From: Gelidibacter algens
Lineage (GTDB): Bacteria > Bacteroidota > Bacteroidia > Flavobacteriales > Flavobacteriaceae
Direction: 5' to 3'
DNA length: 64,000 bases
Assembly: GCF_001678675.1 (NCBI RefSeq)
Contig: NZ_LZRN01000003.1
Coordinates: 1 to 64,000 of the forward strand
The position numbers were made by a program, and so were the translations under genes. The notes under the pieces were generated by a model, which was not told the origin of the DNA, ran no database searches, and worked only from the letters and a program-made list of their open reading frames with translations. Shown piece by piece: positions 36,349 to 45,951 of this stretch. Each line of letters opens with the position of its first letter. Position 1 is the first letter of the stretch.

Positions 36349-37980
36349 ATGTCGCTAAAAATTAAATCGGTTTTGTTAGTATTGCTCTGTACAGCAGCAC
36401 TCTATTCTTGTAAATCCACAAAACCAGTACTATCAAAACCTAACCCTCCAAAAAAGGAGGTGCGACAGGTTATAAAGAAGCCTGAACCTATAAGTCCTGA
36501 AATTAAAAAAGAAGTTGAAGTAGAGGTAAAGACCCCAGCGGTTCAACCGTTTAAGACGAGCCCCTATGTCATGCGAGAATTCCGTGCCGCATGGATTGCC
36601 ACCGTAGGCAATATCAACTGGCCAAGTAAGATTGGTTTATCTACACAACAACAGCAGGATGAGGCCATAAAATTGTTGGACTTTTTAAAAGCTCATAATT
36701 ACAATGCGGTAATTTTTCAAGCAAGACCTCAGGCTGATGCTTTATATGAAAGTAATTTGGAGCCCTGGTCTTTCTTTTTGTCGGGAGAGGTAGGGCAAGC
36801 GCCAGAGCCTTATTATGATCCGCTTAATTTTTGGATAAACGCAGCACATGATAGAGGTCTGGAATTGCACGTATGGTTAAATCCGTATCGAGCGCATCAT
36901 ACTATGGGCGGAGAAGTATCACCAAAATCTATTGTGAAGAAAAACCCAGAACTCATGGCGAGTTTAATGAATGGCATGTGGTGGATGGATCCTTCCAAAA
37001 AAGCAACACAAGACCATTCTTCAGCTGTAGTTATGGATATCGTGAAGCGCTATGATGTGGATGGAATCCATTTTGACGATTATTTTTATCCGTATGCTTC
37101 ATATAATAATGGACAGGATTTTCCAGATTCAGAAAGTTACCAGGCCTATTTAAAAGCAGGAGGGAAGCTTGCTAAACCAGATTGGAGAAGAGCCGCAGTA
37201 AATGGATTTGTAAAACGCATTTATGAAGAAATTAAAGCTGAAAAGCCAGAAGTTAAATTTGGCATTAGTCCTTTTGGGATCTGGAGACCTGGTTATCCAG
37301 CATCAATTTCAGGTATGGACCAGTACAATGAGTTGTATGCAGATGCTAAGCTTTGGCTGAATAAAGGTTGGATCGATTATTTTACTCCTCAACTATATTG
37401 GAAAATCAATCAAACTGCCCAAAGTTTCCCTGTATTATTGGGATGGTGGGAAAGTGAAAACACACAGAAGCGCCACTTGTGGCCAGGTCTTAGGATAGAT
37501 TATGGTGGAGACGACGCCAATAAAGATGAAACCGTCAATCAAATCATGTTAACCCGTGGGATGGTTCCAGAAAGTAAGGGTACCGTGCATTGGAGTATAA
37601 GTCCGTTGTTGAAATATCCAAAGCTTTCTAAGGCCTTAATAGACGGTCCATATAAAAAGCAGGCCCTAGTTCCTGCAAGTCCGTGGCTGGATAAATTATT
37701 GCCTGAAGCGCCTTTAGTGTCAACAAAAATTGATGGCAACAAAGTGATTGTTTCTTGGGATCATCCGGCATTAGATGAGGTTTATAATTGGGTGGTGTTC
37801 TACAACTATGAAAACGGATGGGATTACAAGATTTTAGACAGAACAAAAAATGCAATAGCATTATCCCTCAATCTAGAAGTAAACGAGAAAAAGAATCCGT
37901 TAACGGTTATAGGTGTTACCGCCGTAGACAAAACCGGAAATCAGAGTAGCTTCAACGAAATCAGGATTGGGGCTAAATAG
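36349..37980 (+). CDS. GHL10-family lipoprotein glycosidase (DigH/YngK-like)
   Basis: A 543-residue lipoprotein. Signal peptide MSLKIKSVLLVLLCTAALYSC, a proline/lysine-rich linker (about 22-70), then a TIM-barrel GHL10 (formerly DUF187/UPF0748) domain starting MREFRAAWIATVGNINWPS. HVWLNPYRAHH, VDGIHFDDYFYPY and GISPFGIWRPG are family landmarks with likely catalytic acids. A fibronectin-like C-terminal domain ends the protein (about 460-543). E. coli DigH, of this family, cleaves denuded peptidoglycan glycans, which suits the amidase and muramidase neighbours. A TTG 45 bases upstream is in frame but the ATG gives the better signal. Confidence 0.88.
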   Translation: MSLKIKSVLLVLLCTAALYSCKSTKPVLSKPNPPKKEVRQVIKKPEPISPEIKKEVEVEVKTPAVQPFKTSPYVMREFRAAWIATVGNINWPSKIGLSTQQQQDEAIKLLDFLKAHNYNAVIFQARPQADALYESNLEPWSFFLSGEVGQAPEPYYDPLNFWINAAHDRGLELHVWLNPYRAHHTMGGEVSPKSIVKKNPELMASLMNGMWWMDPSKKATQDHSSAVVMDIVKRYDVDGIHFDDYFYPYASYNNGQDFPDSESYQAYLKAGGKLAKPDWRRAAVNGFVKRIYEEIKAEKPEVKFGISPFGIWRPGYPASISGMDQYNELYADAKLWLNKGWIDYFTPQLYWKINQTAQSFPVLLGWWESENTQKRHLWPGLRIDYGGDDANKDETVNQIMLTRGMVPESKGTVHWSISPLLKYPKLSKALIDGPYKKQALVPASPWLDKLLPEAPLVSTKIDGNKVIVSWDHPALDEVYNWVVFYNYENGWDYKILDRTKNAIALSLNLEVNEKKNPLTVIGVTAVDKTGNQSSFNEIRIGAK

Positions 37981-38293
37981 TCGAAAGATTTTAGCACAAA
38001 AAATCCACTATTGATTTTTGACATGATAGCTGGGTATTTTTTTTATTTGATTTCTATGTTATAGTTAAGTAGTGACCTATTAAACTATTATTTAGTTTCA
38101 TAAACCCAATGGTAACAAAGGCTTTTACTAGTTTTTAAAAATGAAAATTAGCTTTTTCGAAATAATGTCATGGAGATAGGGCAGGCAATTGTCCTTCCGC
38201 AGTACGTCTCCTTATCTATTAATTACCATCAAGTCTTTGTACTTGATTCTGTTAGCGCAGCGGTCTTGATTCTTTGCCGGACAACAGCGTGTC
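37981..38293. other. intergenic region with an interspersed repeat
   Basis: No gene. Positions 38227-38273 hold one copy of an interspersed repeat that recurs at 45855-45902; the rest is A/T-rich and featureless. Confidence 0.6.
38227..38273. repeat. interspersed repeat, copy 1
   Basis: About 47 bases containing ATCAAG-TCTTTGTA-CTTGAT (a hairpin) followed by TTAGCGCAGCGGTCTTGATT. Nearly the same sequence stands at 45855-45902, and a diverged one at 48824-48872. Confidence 0.8.
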
Positions 38294-39235
38294 CTATAAA
38301 TACTTCTTATAGAGATTGTTCAGCACTTTCAAATCATAATCTGTGAGGGTAGAATTTACCTCAGTTTGAATAAAATGCAGTTTGAAAGCTTTGATGGCCG
38401 CAGGCATGTCACTGACGTCATACCCAATAATCTTAAGAGCAACCTTTGGGGAAACATCTAAGAGTGGAGCTACATATAGGGTCTGTATAATGTCTACAAT
38501 AACAGAGTCGTTGACCTCTATTTTTATTTCTTGAGGCATTTCGGTGTTCTTAATGCTGTCAATTTCAAAAAACGGAAAGTCTTCATCAGGGATGTCGTCA
38601 TACCATAATCCGTAACCTTCTTTTGCCAATGCTTTCCATGGAAACGTTTTGTTGGGATCATTTTTTCTGGTGGGCGCAATATCAGAATGCCCAATAAAAT
38701 TAGCGGTCGGAATCTTATACTTCTCTTTCAGATCTTTCAATAATTCCATCAGACTCGCAATCTGTAGTGGCGAAAAACCGTCAATGCCATTATTGTCCAG
38801 TTCTATACCAATAGATGAGGAATTTAAATCTGTATTGGAGCCCCATTGACCACTTCCGCCATGCCAAGCACGATAAAGATCATTAAGCATCTGGTAGATC
38901 TCTCCATTTTCACCAATGACATAATGCGAACTTACCTGGGTTCTTTCTAAAGTAAATGTTTTGAGCGTTTGTCCAACAGAGTCTTGCGCGGTATGATGAA
39001 TAACCACAATATTGGGCTTTCTAAGGTTGAAATTAGTGGTGCCCACCCAATGTTCAGCATAGTTTAGAGTATTTGCTATTCCGCGCTTAGGAGGCGGTAT
39101 CTCTTTTAATTCTTGAGTAAGTGCTCTGCTCTGTTTTTTATAAACTCTATTGGTGGGCGCGTAGGGGTTGCGCGCGCATGACACGATGAGGCATGCTATA
39201 AAGATTATCGCAATAACTGAAGGTATTTTTTTCAT
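38294..39235 (-). CDS. N-acetylmuramoyl-L-alanine amidase, lipoprotein (AmiD type)
   Basis: A 313-residue lipoprotein with signal MKKIPSVIAIIFIACLIVSC. An Amidase_2 domain (about 72-215) carries zinc ligands in VVIHHTA, the FIGHSDIAPTRKNDPNKTFPW motif with the other ligands and catalytic Lys, and YQMLNDLYRAWHGGS. It cleaves the lactyl-peptide bond between MurNAc and the stem peptide. A helical, peptidoglycan-binding-like tail follows (about 250-313). It is convergent with the DigH-like gene and next to the regulator. Confidence 0.92.
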   Translation of the reverse strand: MKKIPSVIAIIFIACLIVSCARNPYAPTNRVYKKQSRALTQELKEIPPPKRGIANTLNYAEHWVGTTNFNLRKPNIVVIHHTAQDSVGQTLKTFTLERTQVSSHYVIGENGEIYQMLNDLYRAWHGGSGQWGSNTDLNSSSIGIELDNNGIDGFSPLQIASLMELLKDLKEKYKIPTANFIGHSDIAPTRKNDPNKTFPWKALAKEGYGLWYDDIPDEDFPFFEIDSIKNTEMPQEIKIEVNDSVIVDIIQTLYVAPLLDVSPKVALKIIGYDVSDMPAAIKAFKLHFIQTEVNSTLTDYDLKVLNNLYKKYL

Positions 39236-39304
39236 GGATGTGATATTTTAAATTTTTCCAGCGTACAAAGACATCGATAGCTTCATAATCTGCCTGCCTC
39301 ACGC

Positions 39305-40054
39305 CTATACCAAATTTAACCCAGCATCTTTGTAATTTTTTAGGTTGGGATCTTCAGGGTCATAATCAGTTACAACGGTACCAATTTCCTTGAAACTGCA
39401 AACATCGTAGTTAAGTATGGAGTTCAATTTGTTGGAAGTTGTTAAATAAACCGTGTGCTGTGAGGCATTGATCATCGCTTTTTTAATTAGGGAAACTTCA
39501 TATCCTTCATCAGTGATGCCGTGATCAACGCTTAAGGCGCTCACGCCGATAAAGCAGATATTCGCCCTAATATTTGATAAATATTGAATAACATCAATAC
39601 CAGTAGTCACCATGGAGCTCCTGTGGATTTTACCGCCAATAAAAATAGTTTCAATTAACGAATGCTCGGTTAGTTGCATGGCTATCGGTAAACTATAAGT
39701 ATAGATCGTTGCTTTTAAATTTTTGGGCAACAATTTGGCGAGCATCAAATTGGTGGTTCCTCCACTCATAATGATCACCATGCCATCCTCTATTAAGGTG
39801 ATGGCTTTTAAAGCTATGCGCACTTTGTTTTCCCTGTTGTAAATAACATCTTCATTATAATGATATAGTTTTTGAATGGTTGAAATAGCACCGCCATGTA
39901 CTTTGGCCAATAAAGCCTGGTCATCCAATTCCTTTATATCTCTTCTTATGGTGTCTTCAGAAACGTTAAGTTTTTCAGATAAATAACTCGAACTGACTTT
40001 TCTGTTGATGCTCACTTCGTCAATTATTTTTTTCTGACGCTCTTTTTTCTTCAT
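39305..40054 (-). CDS. DeoR/GlpR-family transcriptional regulator
   Basis: A 249-residue DeoR-type regulator. N-terminal helix-turn-helix (about 10-58: VSSSYLSEKLNVSEDTIRRD, then ALLAKVHGGA) and a C-terminal sugar-phosphate sensor domain with MSGGTTNLMLAK and the GVSALSVDHGITDEG stretch. Members usually repress until a phosphosugar binds. Position between the amidase and the divergent acyltransferase/murQ genes suggests control by MurNAc-6-P or GlcNAc-6-P. Confidence 0.9.
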   Translation of the reverse strand: MKKKERQKKIIDEVSINRKVSSSYLSEKLNVSEDTIRRDIKELDDQALLAKVHGGAISTIQKLYHYNEDVIYNRENKVRIALKAITLIEDGMVIIMSGGTTNLMLAKLLPKNLKATIYTYSLPIAMQLTEHSLIETIFIGGKIHRSSMVTTGIDVIQYLSNIRANICFIGVSALSVDHGITDEGYEVSLIKKAMINASQHTVYLTTSNKLNSILNYDVCSFKEIGTVVTDYDPEDPNLKNYKDAGLNLV

Positions 40055-40110
40055 ATCAATTTAATTTTCCCAACTGACTTAAAATCTGAATGCAATATTT
40101 GTTTAAATAT

Positions 40111-40126
40111 ATGCAAAATTCTGCAT
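40111..40126. promoter_or_regulatory. candidate operator of the DeoR-type regulator
   Basis: ATGCAAAATTCTGCAT is an inverted repeat with one mismatched pair, in the divergent region between regulator and acyltransferase. A related perfect palindrome is at 41380-41393 before the symporter. Confidence 0.35.
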
Positions 40127-40165
40127 GTTTAATATTTCAATGTCGCATAATCAGACAAATTATTA

Positions 40166-40173
40166 TACATTTG
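40166..40173 (+). promoter_or_regulatory. promoter -7 element of the acyltransferase gene
   Basis: TACATTTG matches TAnnTTTG and lies 38 bases before the ATG at 40212. It falls inside a longer open frame (from 40125), which supports the downstream start. A clear -33 element is not seen. Confidence 0.4.
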
Positions 40174-40211
40174 AAGAAGATTGTTTTAAATCTCGGCTAA
40201 AATATGAAATT

Positions 40212-41321
40212 ATGGATACTTCAAAGAGATTAATTTCGTTGGATGTTTTAAGAGGTTTGACCATAGCGTTGATGATTCTAGTCAATACACCTGGCAGCTG
40301 GAGTTATATTTATGCACCACTGAAACATGCGGCATGGCACGGCTGCACTCCAACAGACTTAGTGTTCCCTTTCTTTCTTTTTATTGTTGGACTCTCCGTA
40401 TATTTTTCCTTTAAAAAAAATAGTGGTGAATCGTCACAAAAAATAGTGATCAAAATCCTTAAGCGGACGTTAATTATATTTTTAATAGGTTTTTGTCTGA
40501 ATTTATATCCGTTTTTTAATTTTTCGGAAGTGCGAGTTATGGGCGTTCTACAAAGAATAGCTTTAGCCTACGGCGCCGGTGCCTTGCTGTGTTTCATATT
40601 TAAAGGGTACAGGTTGTTGATCGTGCTGGCAGCTATCTTATTAGGATACTGGGCGTTGCTATTTTATGGGGCCCATTCTGATCCTTATTCTTTGGAGCAG
40701 AACCTGGTAAGACGTTTTGACTTGTTTCTTTTTGGTGAGCATCACATCTACAAAGGATTTGGGATTCCTTTTGACCCAGAGGGCTTGCTGTCTTCCATCC
40801 CTGCAATTGGAACCGTGATTATTGGGTATCTCATTGGCCAGGTGATGAGCACCGAAAACTCCATTGTATTAAAAATTAGAAAATTGTTGCTTTATGGTGT
40901 ATTGATGGTTGTATTGGGCAGCATCTGGGCACTCGTCTTCCCTATTAACAAGCCTTTATGGACGAGTTCTTATGTGCTTTTTACGGCAGGTTTGGGGACT
41001 CTATTTTTGGCTGTTCTGATTTTTATCATCGATTATAAAAAGTATGCAGTGTGGTCAAAACCATTTGTCCATTTCGGATCGAATCCGTTGTTCATTTTTG
41101 TGTTTTCCGGCTTGTATGCAAAAACAATCAGCTATCTGATCAAAATTCCAGTTGAGGGAAATCTAGATAAAATTTCTTTATATAAGTATCTCTTTGTTAA
41201 GGGATTCGCTCCTATATTTGGTAACATGAATGGTTCCTTGCTGTTCGCTATAAGTCATATCATTATGTTTTGGCTGCTATGCTATGTGCTGTATAAGAAA
41301 AAAATCTTTATAAAAATATAG
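40212..41321 (+). CDS. HGSNAT/DUF5009-type membrane acyltransferase
   Basis: A 369-residue protein with about ten membrane helices. The start MDTSKRLISLDVLRGLTIAL, with the conserved Asp-x-x-Arg-Gly, is typical of COG4299 acyltransferases related to human heparan-alpha-glucosaminide N-acetyltransferase. VNTPGSWSYIYAPLKHAAWHGCTPTDLVFP carries the catalytic His. It may move acetyl groups from cytoplasmic acetyl-CoA to an amino sugar outside. In this neighbourhood glucosamine of deacetylated peptidoglycan is a plausible acceptor, an inference. The longer frame from 40125 is rejected because of the promoter position. Confidence 0.85.
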   Translation: MDTSKRLISLDVLRGLTIALMILVNTPGSWSYIYAPLKHAAWHGCTPTDLVFPFFLFIVGLSVYFSFKKNSGESSQKIVIKILKRTLIIFLIGFCLNLYPFFNFSEVRVMGVLQRIALAYGAGALLCFIFKGYRLLIVLAAILLGYWALLFYGAHSDPYSLEQNLVRRFDLFLFGEHHIYKGFGIPFDPEGLLSSIPAIGTVIIGYLIGQVMSTENSIVLKIRKLLLYGVLMVVLGSIWALVFPINKPLWTSSYVLFTAGLGTLFLAVLIFIIDYKKYAVWSKPFVHFGSNPLFIFVFSGLYAKTISYLIKIPVEGNLDKISLYKYLFVKGFAPIFGNMNGSLLFAISHIIMFWLLCYVLYKKKIFIKI

Positions 41322-41379
41322 ACGATGAAGCACGTGTCGGTCAATTCATTCTGCATTTTCTAAGTATTAGCCTTAAGAA

Positions 41380-41393
41380 TGCAATATATTGCA
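41380..41393. promoter_or_regulatory. candidate operator before the symporter gene
   Basis: TGCAATATATTGCA is a perfect 14-base palindrome sharing TGCAA half-sites with the element at 40111-40126. Confidence 0.35.
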
Positions 41394-41443
41394 AAAAAGT
41401 GCGTCTTTTATAAACGATAACTAAAACCAACAATCTCAACGCT

Positions 41444-41652
41444 ATGAAAAATTATAGATCGATCAAAATACAAGCCGTGGCGTGTTGGCCAATTCTTGTT
41501 AAGGGCCTTTTATCATTAGCTTGGCGATGATTTTGAATGGCTGTAACTACAATATGAATAGGGGCATTCTACATATTTCTCTAGAAATGTGGGATACCTT
41601 TGAGGACTTTAAAACGTTTAAGTTACAGCTTGAAGCTATTAAAATCTACTAA
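41444..41652 (+). pseudogene. possible remnant of a lipoprotein gene
   Basis: The frame from ATG 41444 starts like a lipoprotein signal (MKNYRSIKIQA...LVKGLLSLA) but stops at once. The neighbouring frame continues SLAMILNGCNYN, giving a lipobox, and runs to 41652 without similarity to a known family. This suggests a shifted and internally deleted gene, perhaps SusD-like by its start. The rest of 41322-41757 shows no gene. Confidence 0.3.
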
Positions 41653-41757
41653 AGAATTTTTGATCAATTATAGTTCCATGGATTGACTAGTGGCGTTATA
41701 TTTGAAAAATATAAAAAAAACCAGATCGAAAGATTTACATAAAACCTAACTACACAA

Positions 41758-43240
41758 ATGAGTGCTACTTTAATTCTAATAATCATAGCCATCTATTTTG
41801 GAATATTGATGCTGATCTCACACATCGTTTCCAAAAATTCAAGTGAAGAATCCTATTATACTGGTGATAGAAAATCCCCATGGCAAATTGTTGCCTTCGG
41901 GATGATTGGTGCCGTGTTATCAGGGGTCACTTTCGTATCTATCCCTGGCATGGTCAGTAATAATTATTTTTACTATTTACAGTTCGTTTTTGGAAATATT
42001 GTAGGGTACGTTTTTATAACTTATGTTCTTGTTCCTATTTATTATGATTTAAAATTGGTTTCAATTTACAATTATCTAGAAACCCGTTTTGGTATCAAAA
42101 CATATAAAACCGGTTCTATGTTTTTTCTTGATTTCACAATCCTTTGGCGCTGCTTTAAGACTGCTGCTCGCTGCTAAAATTTTACAATATGCCGTTTTTG
42201 ATGCGTTCCAAATTCCGTTTTTTGCTACGGTTATTATTATACTGGCACTCATTTGGCTATACACACATAAATCAGGTATTAAAACCATTGTCTGGACAGA
42301 TACTTTGCAGACGTTCTTTTTGCTCTTGGCCGTTATGGTTTCTATATATGTGGTAAAGGATTCTTTGAGTTTTAGTGTTTCAGAAACCATTACCTCAGTC
42401 ACCAATCATGAGTATTTCAAAATTTTTGATTGGGATTTTAATTCTGGGAACAACTTCTTTAAACAATTTATTTCAGGAATTCTAATTGCAGTGGCAATGA
42501 TTGGCCTAGATCAAAATATGATGCAAAAAACCTTGACCTGCAAGAGTAAAAAAGAAGCTCAGAAAAACATCCTAACGTTTAGTGTTTTTTTGGCAGTTGC
42601 CCAATTTTTGTTTTTAGGTTTGGGAGTCATGCTTTATTTATATGCTGAAAAATTTGGTATTCAACTGGATATGGAAAATGGAAATTTTATCAACACAGAT
42701 AATTTATTCCCAATGCTTTCTTTAAACCATTTCGGTATCATTGCAGGAATCAGCTTTATTTTAGGGATAACGGCAGCATCTTTTTCAAGTGCGGATTCTG
42801 CCTTAACTGCCTTAACTACCTCGTTTACATATGATTTTTTAAACATTCAATCAAAAACTTCGAAGGAAAAAGTAAAATTAAAAAATCGTACCTTATTTGG
42901 GTTTTCAGCATTCATTTTTCTGATTATCATGCTTTTTTCAGAAAGTAAGGGCGACGTGATTTCAACCATATTCAAAGTGGCGGGATACACGTACGGACCG
43001 TTGTTGGGTTTGTTTCTATTAGGTATTTTCACCAAAATAAAAATTTATGACAGCGCTGTTCCGTACATCTGTATTTTAACGCCCTTAGTTACTTATATTT
43101 TAAATTACTCTTTTATTAATTGGTATAACTTTGATTTCGGATTCATGAATATCTTTGTGAACGCGTTGCTTACCATAATTTGTCTTTTACTTGTTAAAAA
43201 GAAAGATACTGCTCTTAATCCTAACACTATTTCAAAATAG
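41758..43240 (+). pseudogene. SSS-family sugar:sodium symporter, frameshifted at a T6 run
   Basis: The gene reads MSATLILIIIAIYFGILML to RFGIKTYKTGSMFF in one frame, then continues LISQSFGAALRLLLAAKIL to the stop in another. Dropping one T from TTTTTT at 42121-42126 restores one frame of about 493 residues with twelve or more membrane helices, as in sodium/solute symporters (YYTGDRKSPW; GAVLSGVTFVSIPG; ITAASFSSADSALTALTTSF). MurT of Tannerella, a MurNAc importer next to murQ, is of this family, so MurNAc uptake is likely. As sequenced it would give a truncated 139-residue protein. It may be a true mutation, phase variation, or a homopolymer sequencing error. Confidence 0.85.
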
Positions 43241-43260
43241 CCAATAAAAATTTTAATCGT

Positions 43261-44082
43261 ATGAAACATAAATTGACTACCGAACAAGCCTCAGATTATA
43301 ATGATTTAGAAAAAATGGACACTTTAGAGCTGCTGTCAAATATGAATACCGAAGATAAATCGGTGCCTCTAGCCATTGAAAAAGCCATTCCTCAAATTGA
43401 AAAATTAATAGAAGCCCTATATTCTAAAATGAAAGATGGTGGACGGCTGTTTTATATAGGTGCAGGAACCAGTGGCCGTTTGGGAGTGTTGGATGCGTCA
43501 GAATGTCCACCAACTTATGGGGTACCAGACACTTTAGTGGTTGGGATTATTGCAGGAGGCGATACCGCACTTAGAAAGGCGGTTGAAAATGCCGAAGATA
43601 ATACCGAACTGGCCTGGGAAGATTTAAAAAAACATAACATTACCAAAAATGACGTTCTTATTGGGATTGCGGCTTCTGGGACCACGCCCTATGTGATTGG
43701 TGGCGTTAAGGAAGCAAGGAAACAAGGGATTATAACCGGTTGCATTACGTGTAACAAGAACTCGCCATTGTCATTGGTAGTTGATCATCCCATAGAATTG
43801 GTCGTGGGGCCTGAATTTGTTACCGGAAGCACCAGAATGAAAGCGGGAACCGCCCAAAAACTAGCCTTGAATATGATTTCAACCACGGTTATGATTAAAC
43901 TGGGAAGGGTAAGAGGCAATAAAATGGTAGACATGCAACTGTCAAACAAAAAGTTGGTCACGAGAGGCGTTCAAATGATCATGAACGAAACCCACGTGGA
44001 TGAAGCTATGGCCGAAAAACTCCTAATGGAGCACAAAAGCATCCGAAAGGCTATTGACACTTATAATTCGAATAAGAAATGA
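43261..44082 (+). CDS. murQ: N-acetylmuramic acid 6-phosphate etherase
   Basis: A 273-residue SIS-domain lyase that splits MurNAc-6-P into GlcNAc-6-P and D-lactate in the cytoplasm. Phosphate-binding GAGTSGRLGVLDASECPPTYG holds the catalytic Glu81; the second acid is Glu112 in ENAEDN; AASGTTPYVIGG and GSTRMKAGTAQK follow. It starts 20 bases after the symporter and its stop overlaps the next gene by 4 bases. Confidence 0.96.
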   Translation: MKHKLTTEQASDYNDLEKMDTLELLSNMNTEDKSVPLAIEKAIPQIEKLIEALYSKMKDGGRLFYIGAGTSGRLGVLDASECPPTYGVPDTLVVGIIAGGDTALRKAVENAEDNTELAWEDLKKHNITKNDVLIGIAASGTTPYVIGGVKEARKQGIITGCITCNKNSPLSLVVDHPIELVVGPEFVTGSTRMKAGTAQKLALNMISTTVMIKLGRVRGNKMVDMQLSNKKLVTRGVQMIMNETHVDEAMAEKLLMEHKSIRKAIDTYNSNKK

Positions 44083-45767
44083 AAAAAAGTTTAACGCTAA
44101 TCATTATTGTGATTCTTACCCTAGGATCTTGTGCCAAAATTACAACCAAGCGCCCCATTCCAGTGGATGAGCGAACGGTATGGGTTGATAGTATTTACAA
44201 CACCATGTCGCTCAACGAAAAAGTTGGACAGTTGTTTATGGTAAGTACATATTCCAACCGGGATGCTGCCCATTCAGATTCCATTCAAAATCTTATCAAG
44301 GAATTTCACATAGGAGGCCTTATATTTTTTCAAGGCGGACCTATGCGTCAAGCACAGCAAACCAATCAGTACCATTCCATTTCCAAAATCCCTTTGTTTA
44401 TAGGGGTGGATGGCGAATGGGGACTGAACATGAGGTTGGATAGCACTGCAAGATATCCGTATAATATGACGCTTGGTGCCATTAGTGATAATGAGATCAT
44501 TGAAAACATCGGAAAACAAATTGGTGAAGATTGCAACCGCATGGGCATCCATATCAATTTTGCGCCTGTTGTGGATATCAATACAAATTCCAAAAATCCT
44601 GTCATTGGGGTCCGCTCTTATGGGGAGGATAAAGTGAACGTTACGGAAAAAGCATGGGCATTTACAGAAGGCCTGCAAAGTACAGGGGTTTTAGCTTGTG
44701 CAAAACACTTTCCGGGACATGGAGACACAGATTCAGATTCGCACAAAACACTGCCAACGGTTTCATTTTCAAAAGAAAGAATTGACTCGGTAGAACTCTA
44801 TCCTTATAAAGAACTCTTCCGCAAAGGGATTGCAGGTGTTATGGTGGCGCATTTAAACGTGCCCAATTTAGAAAGTCAGGAAGGTCTACCGTCGTCGCTG
44901 TCTTACAAAATAGTGACAGAACTCCTTAAAGAAAAATTAGGCTATGATGGCCTCATTTTTACAGATGCTTTAAATATGAAAGGTGCCTCAAATTATGGAC
45001 AACCTGGCGATATTGATTTGGCAGCATTCAAGGCTGGTAATGACGTGCTTCTTTTTACTGAAGATGCCCCCAGAGCCATTTCAAAAATTATGGAATCTTA
45101 TGATAAAAATGATGTTACAGAGGCACGTTTGTCACATTCTGTAAAGAAAATCCTTATGGCAAAATTTGATGCGGGCCTAAACGACTATAAACCTATTGAA
45201 ACGGAAAATCTTTTGGAGGACCTAAATAAAAATGAGAATGCTGTTTTGTATAAGGAGGCCATTCAGAATGCCATAACGGTCATTCAAAATCTTGATTCCC
45301 AATTGCCTTTAAATAAAAATACGAAAGAAAAGTTGGCTTTTTTGAAGTTGGGGGATGGTTCTGCTGATCCATTTTTGAAGGCTCTGCAATTGAGAGGTGC
45401 GATTACTGATATTTCCAATCTTTCAAAAGAAAAACTTATCAAAGAGCTAAAACAATACGATCGGATTATTATAGGCTATCATCGTAAAAATAGTCGGATC
45501 ACGAACGCCATTTCAGAGGAGGATAAAAAAATCATTGAAACCATCGCAAAAGACAATAAAACGATACTGACTGTATTTGCAAGCCAATATAGTTTGAAGG
45601 AAACCGATTTAAAAAGCCTTGAAAGCATCATCATTTCCTATGAAAATACGGACGTTGCAAACAGAATTTCTGCTGAAATCATTTTTGGTGAAGTAGAAGC
45701 GAAGGGCACCTTACCCGCTTCAATTTCAAAAAGCTATCCAGTGCATTTTGGGGTTTTGAAACCCTAA
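44079..45767 (+). CDS. nagZ: GH3 beta-N-acetylglucosaminidase lipoprotein (NagZ type)
   Basis: A 562-residue lipoprotein with signal MKKSLTLIIIVILTLGSC. The GH3 barrel (about 40-370) has the NagZ-specific His-Asp loop KHFPGHGDTDSDSH (209-222) and nucleophile Asp296 in FTDALNMKG. The smaller second domain (about 380-562) resembles a GH3 C-terminal domain; the serine-hydrolase fusion domain seen in some flavobacterial homologues is absent. It is predicted to remove GlcNAc from glycan ends in the envelope. It overlaps murQ by four bases, a tight operon link. Confidence 0.93.
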   Translation: MKKSLTLIIIVILTLGSCAKITTKRPIPVDERTVWVDSIYNTMSLNEKVGQLFMVSTYSNRDAAHSDSIQNLIKEFHIGGLIFFQGGPMRQAQQTNQYHSISKIPLFIGVDGEWGLNMRLDSTARYPYNMTLGAISDNEIIENIGKQIGEDCNRMGIHINFAPVVDINTNSKNPVIGVRSYGEDKVNVTEKAWAFTEGLQSTGVLACAKHFPGHGDTDSDSHKTLPTVSFSKERIDSVELYPYKELFRKGIAGVMVAHLNVPNLESQEGLPSSLSYKIVTELLKEKLGYDGLIFTDALNMKGASNYGQPGDIDLAAFKAGNDVLLFTEDAPRAISKIMESYDKNDVTEARLSHSVKKILMAKFDAGLNDYKPIETENLLEDLNKNENAVLYKEAIQNAITVIQNLDSQLPLNKNTKEKLAFLKLGDGSADPFLKALQLRGAITDISNLSKEKLIKELKQYDRIIIGYHRKNSRITNAISEEDKKIIETIAKDNKTILTVFASQYSLKETDLKSLESIIISYENTDVANRISAEIIFGEVEAKGTLPASISKSYPVHFGVLKP

Positions 45768-45854
45768 TATTGACGCTGTAAAAGATGAGAGGATAGTTCA
45801 AAAACCGATGAATTCACACAAGACTAAATAAAAAAAAGTCTAAATAGTTAGTTA

Positions 45855-45902
45855 CAATCAAGTCTTTGTTCTTGATTCTATTAGCGCAGCGGTCTTGATT
45901 CT
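45855..45902. repeat. interspersed repeat, copy 2
   Basis: AATCAAG-TCTTTGTT-CTTGATT followed by TTAGCGCAGCGGTCTTGATT; nearly identical to 38227-38273. It lies 50 bases before the NamZ start, so it may be in the leader of that gene. Confidence 0.8.
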
Positions 45903-45951
45903 ATAGAATACAACAGTGGCTATTATTAATCAATTAAAAAAATTAGGACTT

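Noticed and set aside
42118-42135. Programmed frameshift in the symporter
   Set aside because: No stimulatory pseudoknot or slippery heptamer typical of programmed events; homopolymer indel is simpler.
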